From assembly GCA_006386115.1 (NCBI GenBank), contig VFIW01000010.1, forward strand, positions 558,001 to 622,000: DNA of 64,000 nucleotides. Reading direction: 5' to 3'. How positions within the stretch are numbered: position 1 is the stretch's first letter; each line of letters opens with the position of its first letter. The translations under genes were made by a program, and so were the position numbers. Below the pieces are notes generated by a model that was not told the DNA's origin, searched no databases, and worked only from the letters and a program-made list of their open reading frames with translations. Source of the DNA: Globisporangium splendens (taxonomy: Eukaryota; Oomycota; Peronosporomycetes; Pythiales; Pythiaceae). This document shows positions 32,094-42,486 of the stretch, in pieces.

Positions 32094-33116
32094 TTAATGC
32101 TTGATCTGTTCGAGGAGCCCTTGGCGGATGAGCTGCTCGACGTCCACGCGGCGCAGGAAGTGCGTCGAGTTGGCCTCGAGGTTCACGAGCCCGTTCTCCG
32201 TCATGATCTCGCCGCAGTCGCGCAGCACGCGCACCTCCACGTACAGATCCTTCGGCGGCTCCGTGTCCTATATAAGCAGAGGGAAATGGACAAAGGTCAT
32301 AAGTGTCAATCACCTCGCGAACCTTGTTTTGCAAGCGAGGGGGACACGAGGACGCACCGCTGAGAGATCGATTTCGAAGTCCGCCATGTAGTCTGTGAGC
32401 AGCTGGTCGTACGACTGGAAGAACTGCACTTCACGCTGGCAGAGGCTGATGCAAATATTGCGATTCAGACACACGCACATACGCAGAGCATCGAGTCAAT
32501 GGGATGGACCAAAGCAACGTTGAAGCAAATGCCACTTACTTTGGCGCAAGCGGTGCGGGGATGATCGTGCCGGTCTCCCAGCGCAGGTTTTTGATCTTCT
32601 CGGTTCGTTCATATCTATCGAAGCAAAGCGACCAGCCGTCAATACCATCAAATTACCAGCACTCGTGAATATGCGGTCGCAATAAGGAACTACAGAGACG
32701 TACAAATAGGCCAACAGGCATCGCTTGTTGCGCAGCAAACACTGGTGGCTCACGATCAAGCCGCAGTGAACCGACGGTTGTTGCTCGATCTCGTCCCCGA
32801 AGACACTGTACGAACCCGCATGCACATAGTATCACTATTAGAACAGTAACTCAAAGCGATACCCATTGCGGAGCGCACGCACCGGAGCTTCTCCATGATC
32901 TGCTCATGCAGACTGCCCACTTCTTCGACCACCTGGCGGACCAGCTCGTCCTGTTGCACGTGCGTATATCCATCCACAGAGAGCGCAATCGTGAGGTTGT
33001 AGCCAACAGAAGTACAGAGCGTTGTAAGCGCTACGTGTGCGTACGTTGTATGGCGGCAGCCAGTCGCTTCGCTGCAGCTCGCGCAGCAGTTCCTTGCCCT
33101 TGGTACACAGCGCCAT
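32094..33116 (-). CDS. GINS1: GINS complex subunit PSF1
   Basis: Part of the Cdc45-MCM-GINS replicative helicase. Six exons read on the minus strand: 33116-33045, 32950-32883, 32805-32704, 32614-32540, 32445-32358 and 32267-32094; 192 residues against 196 in human. Diagnostic blocks are the N-terminal GKELLRELQR, LRQ-type helix (DELVRQVVEEVGSLHEQIMEK), HQCLLRNKRCLLAYLYERTEK, LRWETGTIIPAPL, and the C-terminal B domain PPKDLYVEVRVLRDCGEIMT followed by HFLRRVDVEQLIRQGLLEQI. All junctions keep phase. Confident family call. Confidence 0.92.
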
Positions 33117-33479
33117 CTCTCTCTCTGTTTATTCTGCAAAAGGTTGCTGTCAACGATGGCGGGAAACACTATCTTCTCTCACAAAGTTCGCACCACGCAC
33201 TTACCTCTATTGACCAGCTAGTGGAGGCTATTAGATTTCAGAGGATAGACAACATGGAGTATTTCAGAAAAGCAATGAGGTATTTTCAGATTGAAAAGGG
33301 GTATAACGCTACTCTGTAGTATTTGGTTGAAGAGCACAGCACCATCATGCGGCTCAATTATATAGAAAGACACGCACGCACGCACACGGACACGTTGGGC
33401 AAATGACGGACTCCGAAGGACGCGCATTAGCATTAGACTCTCCACCCTGCTGCTGCTGTGGAGCTTACGGACCACGAGT
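33117..33479. other. Short region upstream of PSF1
   Basis: 363 bases between the PSF1 start and the 3' end of the FYVE-like/GAF gene. It should hold the PSF1 promoter. No clear CCAAT box or reading frame is seen. Confidence 0.35.
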
Positions 33480-35768
33480 CTATGGCACAGTCGCAGCCGG
33501 ATCCGCCTCGGGGGTCGTCGGCGCCGTAACGGTTTCTTTCGCGGACACAGCGCCGTCCAGTTTGGACGACAGCGTCTGCTCCATGCGCTCCAGCTGCTTG
33601 GCCATTTCGCTGATCTGCTTGGAGTGGGACGTGATCGCGTGCACCATGTGGGTTTGCTGGGTCTGGAGCTGCTTCTGCGTGTCTGTCGTCTGAGACAGCA
33701 ACTTCATCAGCTGCATCTCCATCTCGTTCTCCGTCGGTTGTGCTGCTGGAACTGGAGCCGGAGCTGAAGCCGGAGCTGCTGGCGCTTCTGGGACTGCCGC
33801 GGGAGTCACCTCTGGCGCTGGTTCTGGTGCTGGAGCGGTGGTTCCGGCCAATGGCGCCGTGGGTGGAGCAGGCGGAGCGGGAGCGCGTTCTCGCACAGGG
33901 GAGCGCAGCGGCGACGGCGACGGCTTGACCTCCGTATATGACGTGTTGCGCTCTAATTCTGCAATGGCCAATGCGATCGGATCGTCCTGGTTTCCTGTTT
34001 CCGGCTCGGCCTGTGCCTTTTCGGCGATAGCGGTCGCGACGATCTCTTCGAATTTCTTGAGCAAGCCACGCACCACAGCCTGGAGCTGCGTCACGACGTC
34101 CATGCACGCGAATCGCACGCTCGTATCAAACACTTCAATCACGCCGATCGTGTGACCATTCGCGAGTGTCAACGGGATGCCTGCATAAAAGAGCGCTTTC
34201 AGCGTATCGCGACGCCAGGGGTTCCCTGCAAAACGCACGTCGGCCGACAGATCGCTGCACACCAGCGGCGCGCCATTTCGGCACGTGTGCGCCGCGAGCG
34301 AGTGGTTCCTGGAAGTAATCGCGGCGGGTTCTGCTGAGGTCGTCGCGTTCCCCGACAGCCCTGTCTCGAAGACCATAAAGTAATCATCTCGGTCCACCAA
34401 CCCGACCACGGCAATCGGACATTGCGTCGCGATCGCAGCCATGGAGCAAAGCTGCGAGAAGCGTTGCGCTATCTGGGGCGACGCCATGATCGCCTTGCGG
34501 AGTTTCCGCACAGTCCCGAGTCGCTCGCGTTCGTTGTCAAGCGCACGCGCGCGGATGAATTTCGTGCTCCCGGTCTCCACTTTGACCTCCATGGCGGGGT
34601 ACGGCACTTCACTGATATCCACGAGCGGACCGCACGCTTCGTTCATGCACATGGGGCAATCAGTCAAATGCGCTATTGTGGCCGTGGCCACGTTCATTGA
34701 CGTCGTAGACCCAAACGAATCCCGGCGCGAGCGTGCAGTGGCCGCAGATTTCGTCGAAGCCGAGCTCGAGGTACGACGCAACCCGCCCGGGGCCGAGGCC
34801 GGTGTCTGTGCTTTTCTGCTCATATGGTCCGGGGTCGACGCGGTCGAGGACGACGACGAGTGGTTTTGCGCGCGCTGAGGTCCGTTCTTTGCAGAGACGT
34901 ACGAGACGGAGCTGGCGCGGTCGACAATGAACGCGCCGCCGCTGATGTCATTCTCGTTCGGGTGGATGCCCGAGGACACGGAGAAGACGCGCTCGTAGTG
35001 GTCGTCGTCGGCCGAGTTGATCGTGCTGAGCTTGCACGCCATGCAGATGCGGATCGAGATCGAGCCTTCGAGCGAGTCCACTTTGCGCGCGATACTGCAG
35101 TGCGAGCACACTTGGGCGGGACACGTGCGGCAGTAGTACCGACGACGCAGCGGGTTGAACGACTTGACGCACATGGTGCACTTCTTATTCGCCTTGGACG
35201 ACGACGTGTCGATCCCTCCGCTGCTGGTGTTACTGCCGTTCGTCGAGAGAAGACTGGACGTGGAAGACGACATGCTCGGGTTCTGCTGTCGACTGCTGTG
35301 GAGAGGGTGGTGCGACGTACCTTGGCTGTGATGACTGCCGTGGCTGGGCGTCGACGCGTCCGTGCTGGTGCTGCGGTCGATGGAGCGGAAGATCTTGGTG
35401 GCCGACTGGCTGATGTTCTTGGCGATGGGCACCGTCGAGTCGCGGAAGCTGCCGCTCGTGGTCGCGTCCTCGGAGCTGGACGTCGGGCGACCGCCCTTCC
35501 GGCTGTTGCCGCTGCTGCTCGAGTCGCCGCCGGACGACGTCGTGGACGTCAAGCTCTTGTCGTCACTGCCGCTGGACACAGACGCCTTGGCGCCGCGCGC
35601 CGCCGACGAGCCCTTCTCCAGCATGCCGCGGATCATGTCTTCTATACGCGCTTCGCTCACTCTGCACGGGGGCGCGGGACTTGGCGAATGGAAAACAAAG
35701 ACGCGTTCTTCCTTCCCGTCGTGAACCAGCGCCAGCTGCGTCGGGTTCGGAGCTGGGAATGCGGACAT
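33480..35768 (-). CDS. FYVE-like zinc finger and GAF domain protein (short form)
   Basis: 762 residues, one exon. A Ser-rich N-terminus is followed at about 196-245 by a FYVE-type double-zinc module (CTMC, CRTC, CSHC, CMAC pairs) whose ligand-binding motif reads RRRYYCR in place of R(R/K)HHCR, so phosphoinositide binding may differ. A second small Cys site (CPMCMNEACGP, about 372) precedes a GAF-like domain (412-575; SLAAHTCRNGAPLVCSDLS, AGNPWRRD, IGVIEVFD). An Ala/Pro-rich linker and a conserved coiled coil (HMVHAITSHSKQISEMAKQL) end the protein. It is a clear paralogue of the gene at 48285, but lacks that protein's PH and DEP domains. This architecture is typical of oomycete signalling proteins; the ligand is unknown. 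Confidence 0.8.
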   Translation of the reverse strand: MSAFPAPNPTQLALVHDGKEERVFVFHSPSPAPPCRVSEARIEDMIRGMLEKGSSAARGAKASVSSGSDDKSLTSTTSSGGDSSSSGNSRKGGRPTSSSEDATTSGSFRDSTVPIAKNISQSATKIFRSIDRSTSTDASTPSHGSHHSQGTSHHPLHSSRQQNPSMSSSTSSLLSTNGSNTSSGGIDTSSSKANKKCTMCVKSFNPLRRRYYCRTCPAQVCSHCSIARKVDSLEGSISIRICMACKLSTINSADDDHYERVFSVSSGIHPNENDISGGAFIVDRASSVSYVSAKNGPQRAQNHSSSSSTASTPDHMSRKAQTPASAPGGLRRTSSSASTKSAATARSRRDSFGSTTSMNVATATIAHLTDCPMCMNEACGPLVDISEVPYPAMEVKVETGSTKFIRARALDNERERLGTVRKLRKAIMASPQIAQRFSQLCSMAAIATQCPIAVVGLVDRDDYFMVFETGLSGNATTSAEPAAITSRNHSLAAHTCRNGAPLVCSDLSADVRFAGNPWRRDTLKALFYAGIPLTLANGHTIGVIEVFDTSVRFACMDVVTQLQAVVRGLLKKFEEIVATAIAEKAQAEPETGNQDDPIALAIAELERNTSYTEVKPSPSPLRSPVRERAPAPPAPPTAPLAGTTAPAPEPAPEVTPAAVPEAPAAPASAPAPVPAAQPTENEMEMQLMKLLSQTTDTQKQLQTQQTHMVHAITSHSKQISEMAKQLERMEQTLSSKLDGAVSAKETVTAPTTPEADPAATVP

Positions 35769-37083
35769 GCGACTCCCTCGGACTTACAAAACCTATGCAA
35801 ATGGATCCCCCGTGCAATGTGTCGAGCACAAATTGTATACGCGTTAGAAGGGTCGGGCGAGTCGGAAACAAATTTTATTCTTACCTTTATGTTTGAATGC
35901 AAATGGATGCTCTTATAAATGGGAAGGCTGTAGTAATCGATCGTTTAGTACTGTTTTCCAGTGCGGGGACTGTCGTCCACGCTGACTGTGTGTGTACTGT
36001 GCTTGCGGGTCGGCGCGCTCTCGTCTGGCCAGTTTGGGAGGGGGAACGCGGGGTTGTAACATCCGGCACAGCCAATCAGCGCGCGCGGAGCGATAACAGA
36101 TGGGCAGCAGCGATGGGGAGCCAAGTGAGGGCTCTGCTTCCATGAAAAAACTACTCGCTAAAGTTCATGGGTCTTCGCAAGTCCGTACTGAAGGCAGTTG
36201 AATGTCAACTTGGGCGGGAGAAGAACGTCGAGTTTCTGTGAAGGGAACGGCTTGCTGGTTTGCGGGGCCGAACAGGGCTTCTTTGTCGCGGTTGTGGTTC
36301 CGTTGTGTGAACACTGTTACCTTTCAAACTGTGTACTTTCCACAAATTCAATGCAAAACCTGATCTTTATTGCGTGCGAAGCGTGTGCAAATGCAAGATA
36401 GAAAGGTTTTACGGAAACGGGAGAGGCTGTTGAAGAAAAGGCAATGCCTGAGCCGGTTTCCCCGGCTGTTGCTCATGCACATGGCTAAAGCCGCTCGCAG
36501 TCCTGTCTCGATGTGATGCATTTCGCACGGAGAACGATAATTGCAGCAAGCTCATTAGCAGCACACCACTACGTTGCAAATCGGCGATTCGATGCCAGGC
36601 GGCGTTGTGTTGATCGAGAGGCGCCTTTCACATGCTGGGGGCAGCTGGCGCATGGCTGCAGACAAACACGTGGTCTCCTCTCACCCGTGCAACAGCATCC
36701 CGGGATTTGTGCAAATAAAAAGTGCCAAAGGATCAGCGGGAAGACGAGTCCTCAACAGTCCTTTCTTTCCCTCTCTAGTACACATAATGTCGATTGCATG
36801 ATTTCAATCAACAAAAATGTTGAACCTCTATAAAACCCATACCTCGACCTGACAACCGCCGCCAAAGCACCAGATCAGCATTCTGCCAGTCGGATGGCGT
36901 CACTTGCAGCATGTGCCGCCATGTGGGTGTCCCTTCGTGCGTGCGCATGTGTGGGAAGCTAGAATTAGAACCGCGCATTGGCCGTATTTGCATGCATAGA
37001 CAGAGACTGTATATGTGCATGCATTCGCTTCCCGTCTGCATGTCATTCTGGTGCAAAGGCGCCTCAAGCAATCCATCGCATAA
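35769..37083. other. 1.3 kb non-coding stretch
   Basis: No reading frame here resembles a protein I know. A CCAAT box in CAGCCAATCAG (around 36069-36079) lies about 300 bases upstream of the FYVE-like/GAF gene and is likely part of its promoter. The rest may be spacer or a decayed gene. Confidence 0.4.
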
Positions 37084-38683
37084 TGGGCATCTGTGGCAGC
37101 CAGGACGCCGCGTTCCACAGGCTCTACGAGCTGGACGACAAGACGGTGCTGAGCGAGCGTCGGGACGCCACCGCGCGAGCGGCGCGTTCGTGGCCATCAA
37201 GCGCATCGACAAGTAGCGTCCGCCATCTTCAGAAGCGAAATCGTCGCCAATTCCGCATTCGCCATCACTTCAACTTCAACTCGCGCCACCGCCCTGGGAG
37301 AACGAGGTCGCGGTCCTGCGGCAATGCGCCGGCCACGCGCACATCATCGAGTTCCGCGCCGCCTTCGAGACGCCGATGCACGTGCTGCTCGTGATGGAGT
37401 ACGTCGAGGGCGGCGAGCTCTTCGATGCGCTCATCTCGGACGGCGCGTACTCGGAGTGGGACGCCAAGCGGTTCGTCCGTGACACTCTCCAGGCGCTCGT
37501 GTTCCTGCATGCGCGCAACATCGTCCATCGGTATGTTAGTTGTATGTGTGGATATATGTTGTGGCGTTTATGCGGTGCTGAGTGGTGGTGCTTTTGTTAA
37601 TGTATATAGCGACATTAAACCCGAGAACCTGGTGTTCACGTCGCGCGATTCCAAGGTCGCGAGCATCAAGGTCGTGAACTTTGCCATGGCCAAGCGCGTG
37701 CAGCACGAGTCCACGGTCGGCGACGACCAGCTCACGTGGCCCTACTGTGTGCCCAAGATCCTCGCGTCGCTCGGCGGGTTGAGCAGCTGCAGCGCCAGCC
37801 ACAGAGCCAGCATGGCTGCAAATGCTGATCCCTTGGCTGATAAGCCTGTACTGGCCAGTAGCCCTCCTCCTGTTGGCGTCAAGTGCGATATGTGGAGTGT
37901 CGGCATCGTGCTGTACGTGCTGCTGAGCGGTGCGCACCCATTTGACCTGGATGGACGGCAGCCGCGCGATCAGATCGTGGAAAACATCCTGCTGGGCAAG
38001 TTCACGATGAGCGATGAGAGTCCCGTTTGGCGCCAGATCTCAAGCGAAGCGAAGGATTTCCTGAGAAAACTGCTGGACATTGACCCGGAGAAGCGCCTCA
38101 GTGCCGAAGAAGCGCTAGCACATGAGTGGTTCATGGCGCCAGACACGCCGCGGAGTCCGCTTTCCGTGTCGGTCTCCGACGGACTCGGATAATACCAGCA
38201 GCTCATGCGCAAAAAGTTTCGAGTGCGTATTACCGTCACCACTTGTACCTTGTATGATTTGAAACCCAAACTCACTGACTGCTTTGCAAAACACAGACGA
38301 GCGTGCTGGTCGCGATGGCTGCGGAAACCTTTCGCCGTAGCCTCAGGAAACACAGAAATTCTTCCATATCTACATCATCACCCTCGGTAAACGCTGCAAG
38401 TACAAAAGCTCCAGCGAAAGTGGACGAGTTCGCTGCTGTTGGCGCATCTTCAAATGTCGGGAGCGATTGTGTTCGGCCGGGTGAAGTGGTGGACACGCAG
38501 CAGTCTGCAGCGAGTGGTGAACACGGCGATTCATCCGAGTCTCTTGCTGCTGCTCCTTCTCTCTCGATGAAAACGCAAGGATCGATCTTGAGCCGAGTCT
38601 TTCAGAAACAGGGACTCCATTCGAATCCAGCAGCAGCACCTGTCGATCTCAGCGACGTTGTTCCAGAAGAGCTGCATGTTTAG
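37084..38683 (+). pseudogene. Decayed CaMK-like protein kinase
   Basis: Starts MGICGS (myristoylation-like). After about 30 residues the frame is lost: VAIKRIDK, with the ATP-binding lysine, lies in another frame, no glycine loop is seen, and no splice pair joins it to the next good segment (NEVAVLRQCAGHAHIIEF). From there to 38189 the frame is good, with an intron after HR (37532-37610). HRDIKPENL is intact, but DFG reads NFA, and the APE region reads VPK. An in-frame TAA (38190-38192) is followed by 10 more sensible codons, a GTGCGT donor and a further in-phase exon (38297-38683) starting TSVLVAMAAETFRRSLRKH. Helices after VKCDMWSVGIVLYVLLSG are well kept. Either an expressed pseudokinase or a gene in decay; the combined lesions favour decay. 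Confidence 0.65.
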
Positions 38684-38847
38684 GAAGAGTCTGCGGTCGA
38701 CTGGAGCGCCGAAATTGCGACGAACGGTCGCGCCTCTTACGTGCATGTATTCCTTGCACTCGTTCTAACTTTATTAACGCATCAACTATTATCTACAGCC
38801 CAAAGCCCACACTTCGTCGCTTGCAACAAGACAGTTTAGCTTCTCTC

Positions 38848-41131
38848 ATGAATGATGTCGCAGTAGCAGTGATGGTCGGTGAGCACGAATTTCAACTCGT
38901 CCTACCGTAGCTTGCACCTCAAACTGCAACGGTGGCGGCAAATAATGCGGTGGCAGTGGAGATCTCTTTGGAGTATCGATCGCACTTCTCCGCGTCGCAA
39001 GCCGAAGAACTGATCTCGCAATTCCAACAAAGTGATGCCGATGGGAGCGGTGCGATCGACGAGCAGGAATTCCGCGCGCTGCTTCCGCGCATGTCGATCA
39101 TCGTCACAGACGCCGAGGCCGCGGAATTGGTGGACAGCATCGACACAGATGGCAATGGCCTGATCGACTTCCGAGAGATCGTGGGCATGGTGATCCGCAT
39201 TAAGACGGGAGACGAACGATTCCGAGCGCTCAAGAAGTTTGTCGATGCACTCGACACGACGCCCATTGCGTTGCTGGAGCGGGAAGCAAGTACGTACGTT
39301 GGCGTTGATACATATCTCGTGGACATGTCTGGGAATATGAACAGCACTGATGTTGCTGGAGTATGTGATGCAACAGAAAAGTTTGGGCTTCAGATCGTGT
39401 TGCACGATACCGGCGCGAATTAGCAATCTTCCTGAAGACGCAACAAGACGGACTTCTGACATCAATAAACTCTGCACGTCCAAGTGTGCGCGACGAGATT
39501 GCGCGGTCGGAGCGATTCGAACGAGAACTCAACGACGACGAGCAGGAAAGCGCGGCGATCGAAGACACCGATGAGAATCGTCCGAGTCGAGAGCGTAGAC
39601 GCGTGAGTCAGCTTGTGTACCGGACGGTGGAGCGCATGAAGCTGGATTTAGAGCTTTGCCGATGGGGCTGCGCGCTCTGGTTCCCTCGCGTCCGCAGCCT
39701 CGAAGTCCATGAACGAGAGGAGTGCGAGCGACGGCGTATGGTATGTCGTCTCGGGTGTGGACTCGTGAAAGAACACCACCAGTGGCGGCAAATGACCTAC
39801 GACCACGAAGCTGAGAATCAGACTTTGTGCGACTCCCGAATCATATACTGTCCGCGGGATTGTGGCGTCTGGATGCCACACTTGGAACTGGACCATCACA
39901 TGAGGGAGCTGTGCATGAAGCGTCCAGTCGGAGATTTACGATACCGCTTGGGGTGCGGTGTTGTGTATCAAGGTGGTGCGCATCAGTTGCTGACGCTCGA
40001 GCAAACACGGATCGCTCACGAACAGGACGACTGTCCGTTTCGGAAAGTCGAGTGCACATGGCCGAGATGCAAGGCGGCCATCATTGCGAAAGAGCGAAAT
40101 GCGCATCGGCGCAATCATTTGATCTCGTTGGGCGTCGTGAGTTTCCTGACGGCCGAAGTGCACGAGTACAAGGTCCCAAAAGACATGAAGCTCCTGAAGA
40201 TCCAGGTGTGGGGCACCGGAGGTGGCAGCGGCCATCTCAAGGGCCAAATGGTGGGCCATGGCGGCGGTGGCGCGTTCGTGGAGGGTGTCTGCAAGGTGTT
40301 CCCAGGCGAGACGCTATACATCTCGATTGGTTCAGGTGGGAGCAGTGGCAAGTACGCTCGACTCAAGCAATGCGAATACGAAGAAGAAGAGACAACAGAG
40401 TCGACAGGAACGGACAAGACGACGCTCACAAAGAAAAGCAAGAGGATCGAGACATTTGTGGGCATCGCGAATGGAGGGTATCCAGGTGGCGGTCGTGGCT
40501 ACAGTGACAATAAAGAGTGTGCCTGTGGCGGTGGTGGAGGATTCACGAGTGTGTATCGCGAAGGTGCCTACGGAGTCGAGTGCCTGCTGATCGCAGCGAG
40601 AGGCGGCGGTACATGTCGCCATGGAGATGGCGGAGGAGCACTCAAAGCAAGACAGCAAAAGATGGCGACGAATTGCGGACTGGACGCCCCGGTGGGGACT
40701 CGCTTGGTGGTCACGCCGGCGAATGCGACGAGCAAAACCCAATTTGCTGCTTTCTCGGGACCGATGGAGTATCCATGCAGGGTGGCGATGGCGCCGAATT
40801 TGGCGGCGGCGGCGGCGGCGGTGGGCTTTTCGGTGGTGGAGGAGGTGGCTTCGCACCTGGAATTGTTGGTGGCGATGGCGGCGGCTCGAGCTTTGCAAAC
40901 GCACCTTTCTTTGAGTCCAAGAGCGTGCACGTCGAACCTGGTGACGTCGTATTACTCGGTGGAATGCGCGAAAATCCGCCGCAGAGTGTGCGTGGAGCGT
41001 ACTGGGATGTCGTCGATGATGTTGTCGGGGAAGGAGGCACCAGCACAGTCACCAGTCTCGAGAACGGAAACCACGGTGGCGTCCGCCCCGCGAGACCAGG
41101 CTTCTTTAACGACATGAAATTCCACCACTGA
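38848..41131 (+). CDS. EF-hand, TRAF-type zinc finger and glycine-rich domain protein (frameshifted)
   Basis: A first part with two good EF-hand loops (DADGSGAIDEQE, DTDGNGLIDFRE; 38932-39289) is joined by an in-phase GTACGT...TAG intron (39290-39423) to a long second exon. That exon has repeated Cys/His units of TRAF-like type (CRWGCALWFP, CRLGCGL, CPRDCGVWMP, YRLGCGVVY), then a Gly-rich beta domain like that of ALK-type receptors (IQVWGTGGGSG, GHGGGGAFVEG, GGGGGFTSVY). Near an A4 run (40657-40660) the frame must shift by one base to continue into GGDGAEFGGGGG and the stop at 41131. The ATG at 38848 and a short first intron are tentative. It may be a calcium-responsive adaptor; no function is known. 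Confidence 0.55.
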
Positions 41132-41231
41132 GCGAGCTCTCTGCATGCTTTGTTGCTATTGCATATTGGGTTCATTGTGTTATCCATAGCACTAGTTGCC
41201 ATTCATACCTTTCAGTGCTTTGTCAGCTTCA

Positions 41232-42182
41232 CTATTCATTTCTGGGACTCTTCTTCTTGTCGTTCGCAGAGGTGGTCGACGGATTGACGAACACGATGAG
41301 ATCTTTGGATCGATTCTTGACCCACGGCGGTTGCAGCACAAAGCAGAGACCACCGTCACCGGGTTTCAAGTTCCAGTCCTCGGCCACTTTTTGTAGGTTG
41401 TACTTGCTCGTCACACGGTGGCTGCGCATAAACACGTTCATGTACGCGATGAGACCGCTCTCGCACTCGAGTGTCGCGGTCTCGAACCGCACGGCCAAGT
41501 TCTCATCGTCGGTCATGGCGATCGAGAAGTCGACGCCCTGCCAGTCGGCAGCAAACACCTCGTGGAGCTCCTTGATGACCTCCGGGATCATCTTGCGCGT
41601 CACTGCATCCACAGGTTGCCGCATGCCGCTTGGCATGAACGCGCCGTGCAGGATCTTCTTGTCCTCGAGCCATTTCTTGTGTCGCTCTTCGTCTTTCGTG
41701 TCCGGGTACGGCTCGTACAAGTGCGGGTAGCGGAAGTTCTTGTCGCCAAACGCGTCCTCAAACTTGGTTTTCTTGCCATCAGGACAGCTCACAAAGTCCC
41801 GTCCGCTGGTCTCGGTGCGCTTGGTCTCGGACTGCAAGCGCTCCATCTGGACCAGTTCGTCGGCGAGGCTGAAGCGCGACGGCGTGTACTCGAACTGGTT
41901 GAAGAGTCCGTTCTTGGTCACGATTTTCCCCACGCCTGGCTGTGCGAGTCGATTCTCATCCATTTGCTCAAAGCGCGCCTGGTTGACTGCATTCGCGAGC
42001 AGCTTGGCGGGGATTTTCTGGATCGGCGTGTAGTTGTTTGTCACGAACGCGCTGCGGATCTGGTCCGCCTCGGCGTTCGCGTACTCGGGGAGCAGCGACG
42101 AGAAGTTTGGGAGCATGTAGTGCGGGATCTCACCGCGCTCGTCGTTCGCGTCGACGCCATTGTTGTCACGTCCGGCATCCAT
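41232..42182 (-). CDS. Conserved-looking protein of unknown function
   Basis: Single exon from an ATG at 42182 (the frame stays open to 42290 but that extension looks non-coding); 316 residues. Charged and soluble, with no signal peptide or membrane span. Aromatic-rich blocks (NGLFNQFEYTPSRFSLADEL, KFEDAFGDKNFRYPHLYEPY, KKILHGAFMPSGMRQP) look like short linear repeats typical of flagellar inner-tubule or linker proteins. The C-terminal half (VFAADWQGVDFSIAMTDDEN onward) looks globular. I do not recognise the family. Coding status is supported by length and composition. Confidence 0.6.
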   Translation of the reverse strand: MDAGRDNNGVDANDERGEIPHYMLPNFSSLLPEYANAEADQIRSAFVTNNYTPIQKIPAKLLANAVNQARFEQMDENRLAQPGVGKIVTKNGLFNQFEYTPSRFSLADELVQMERLQSETKRTETSGRDFVSCPDGKKTKFEDAFGDKNFRYPHLYEPYPDTKDEERHKKWLEDKKILHGAFMPSGMRQPVDAVTRKMIPEVIKELHEVFAADWQGVDFSIAMTDDENLAVRFETATLECESGLIAYMNVFMRSHRVTSKYNLQKVAEDWNLKPGDGGLCFVLQPPWVKNRSKDLIVFVNPSTTSANDKKKSPRNE

Positions 42183-42486
42183 CGCGAACCGCTTCTTGAA
42201 TGCTCTGAAGTTGTCGAACCAGAGAGAATGAGTGAGTGCTGGCTGATGCAGCCTGCTGCTGGAACCTGAGGAAAGTAAAAATAACGTCACCTCGCTACAT
42301 TCTTCTCTTCATCTTTTGCTTGACTGGAACATCTTCGTCTTCGTGTCGTCGCGCGTGTTAACGAATGATCAAACAATGCAAAACATCACTTACATTCATG
42401 CATACAAAGGGCAGCTAACATTTGGCAACATTCTGAAGTCATATATACATGCGGCCGCTTCTTAGATCTCTGTCCCTAGCCAGTTC
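42183..42486. other. Spacer between two minus-strand genes
   Basis: 304 bases: 3' end of the prolyl hydroxylase gene and promoter of the 41232 gene. No distinct motif seen. Confidence 0.35.

Noticed and set aside
34824..35918. 364-residue Arg-rich frame antisense to the FYVE-like/GAF gene
   Set aside because: Composition and position show it is a shadow of the Ser-rich region.
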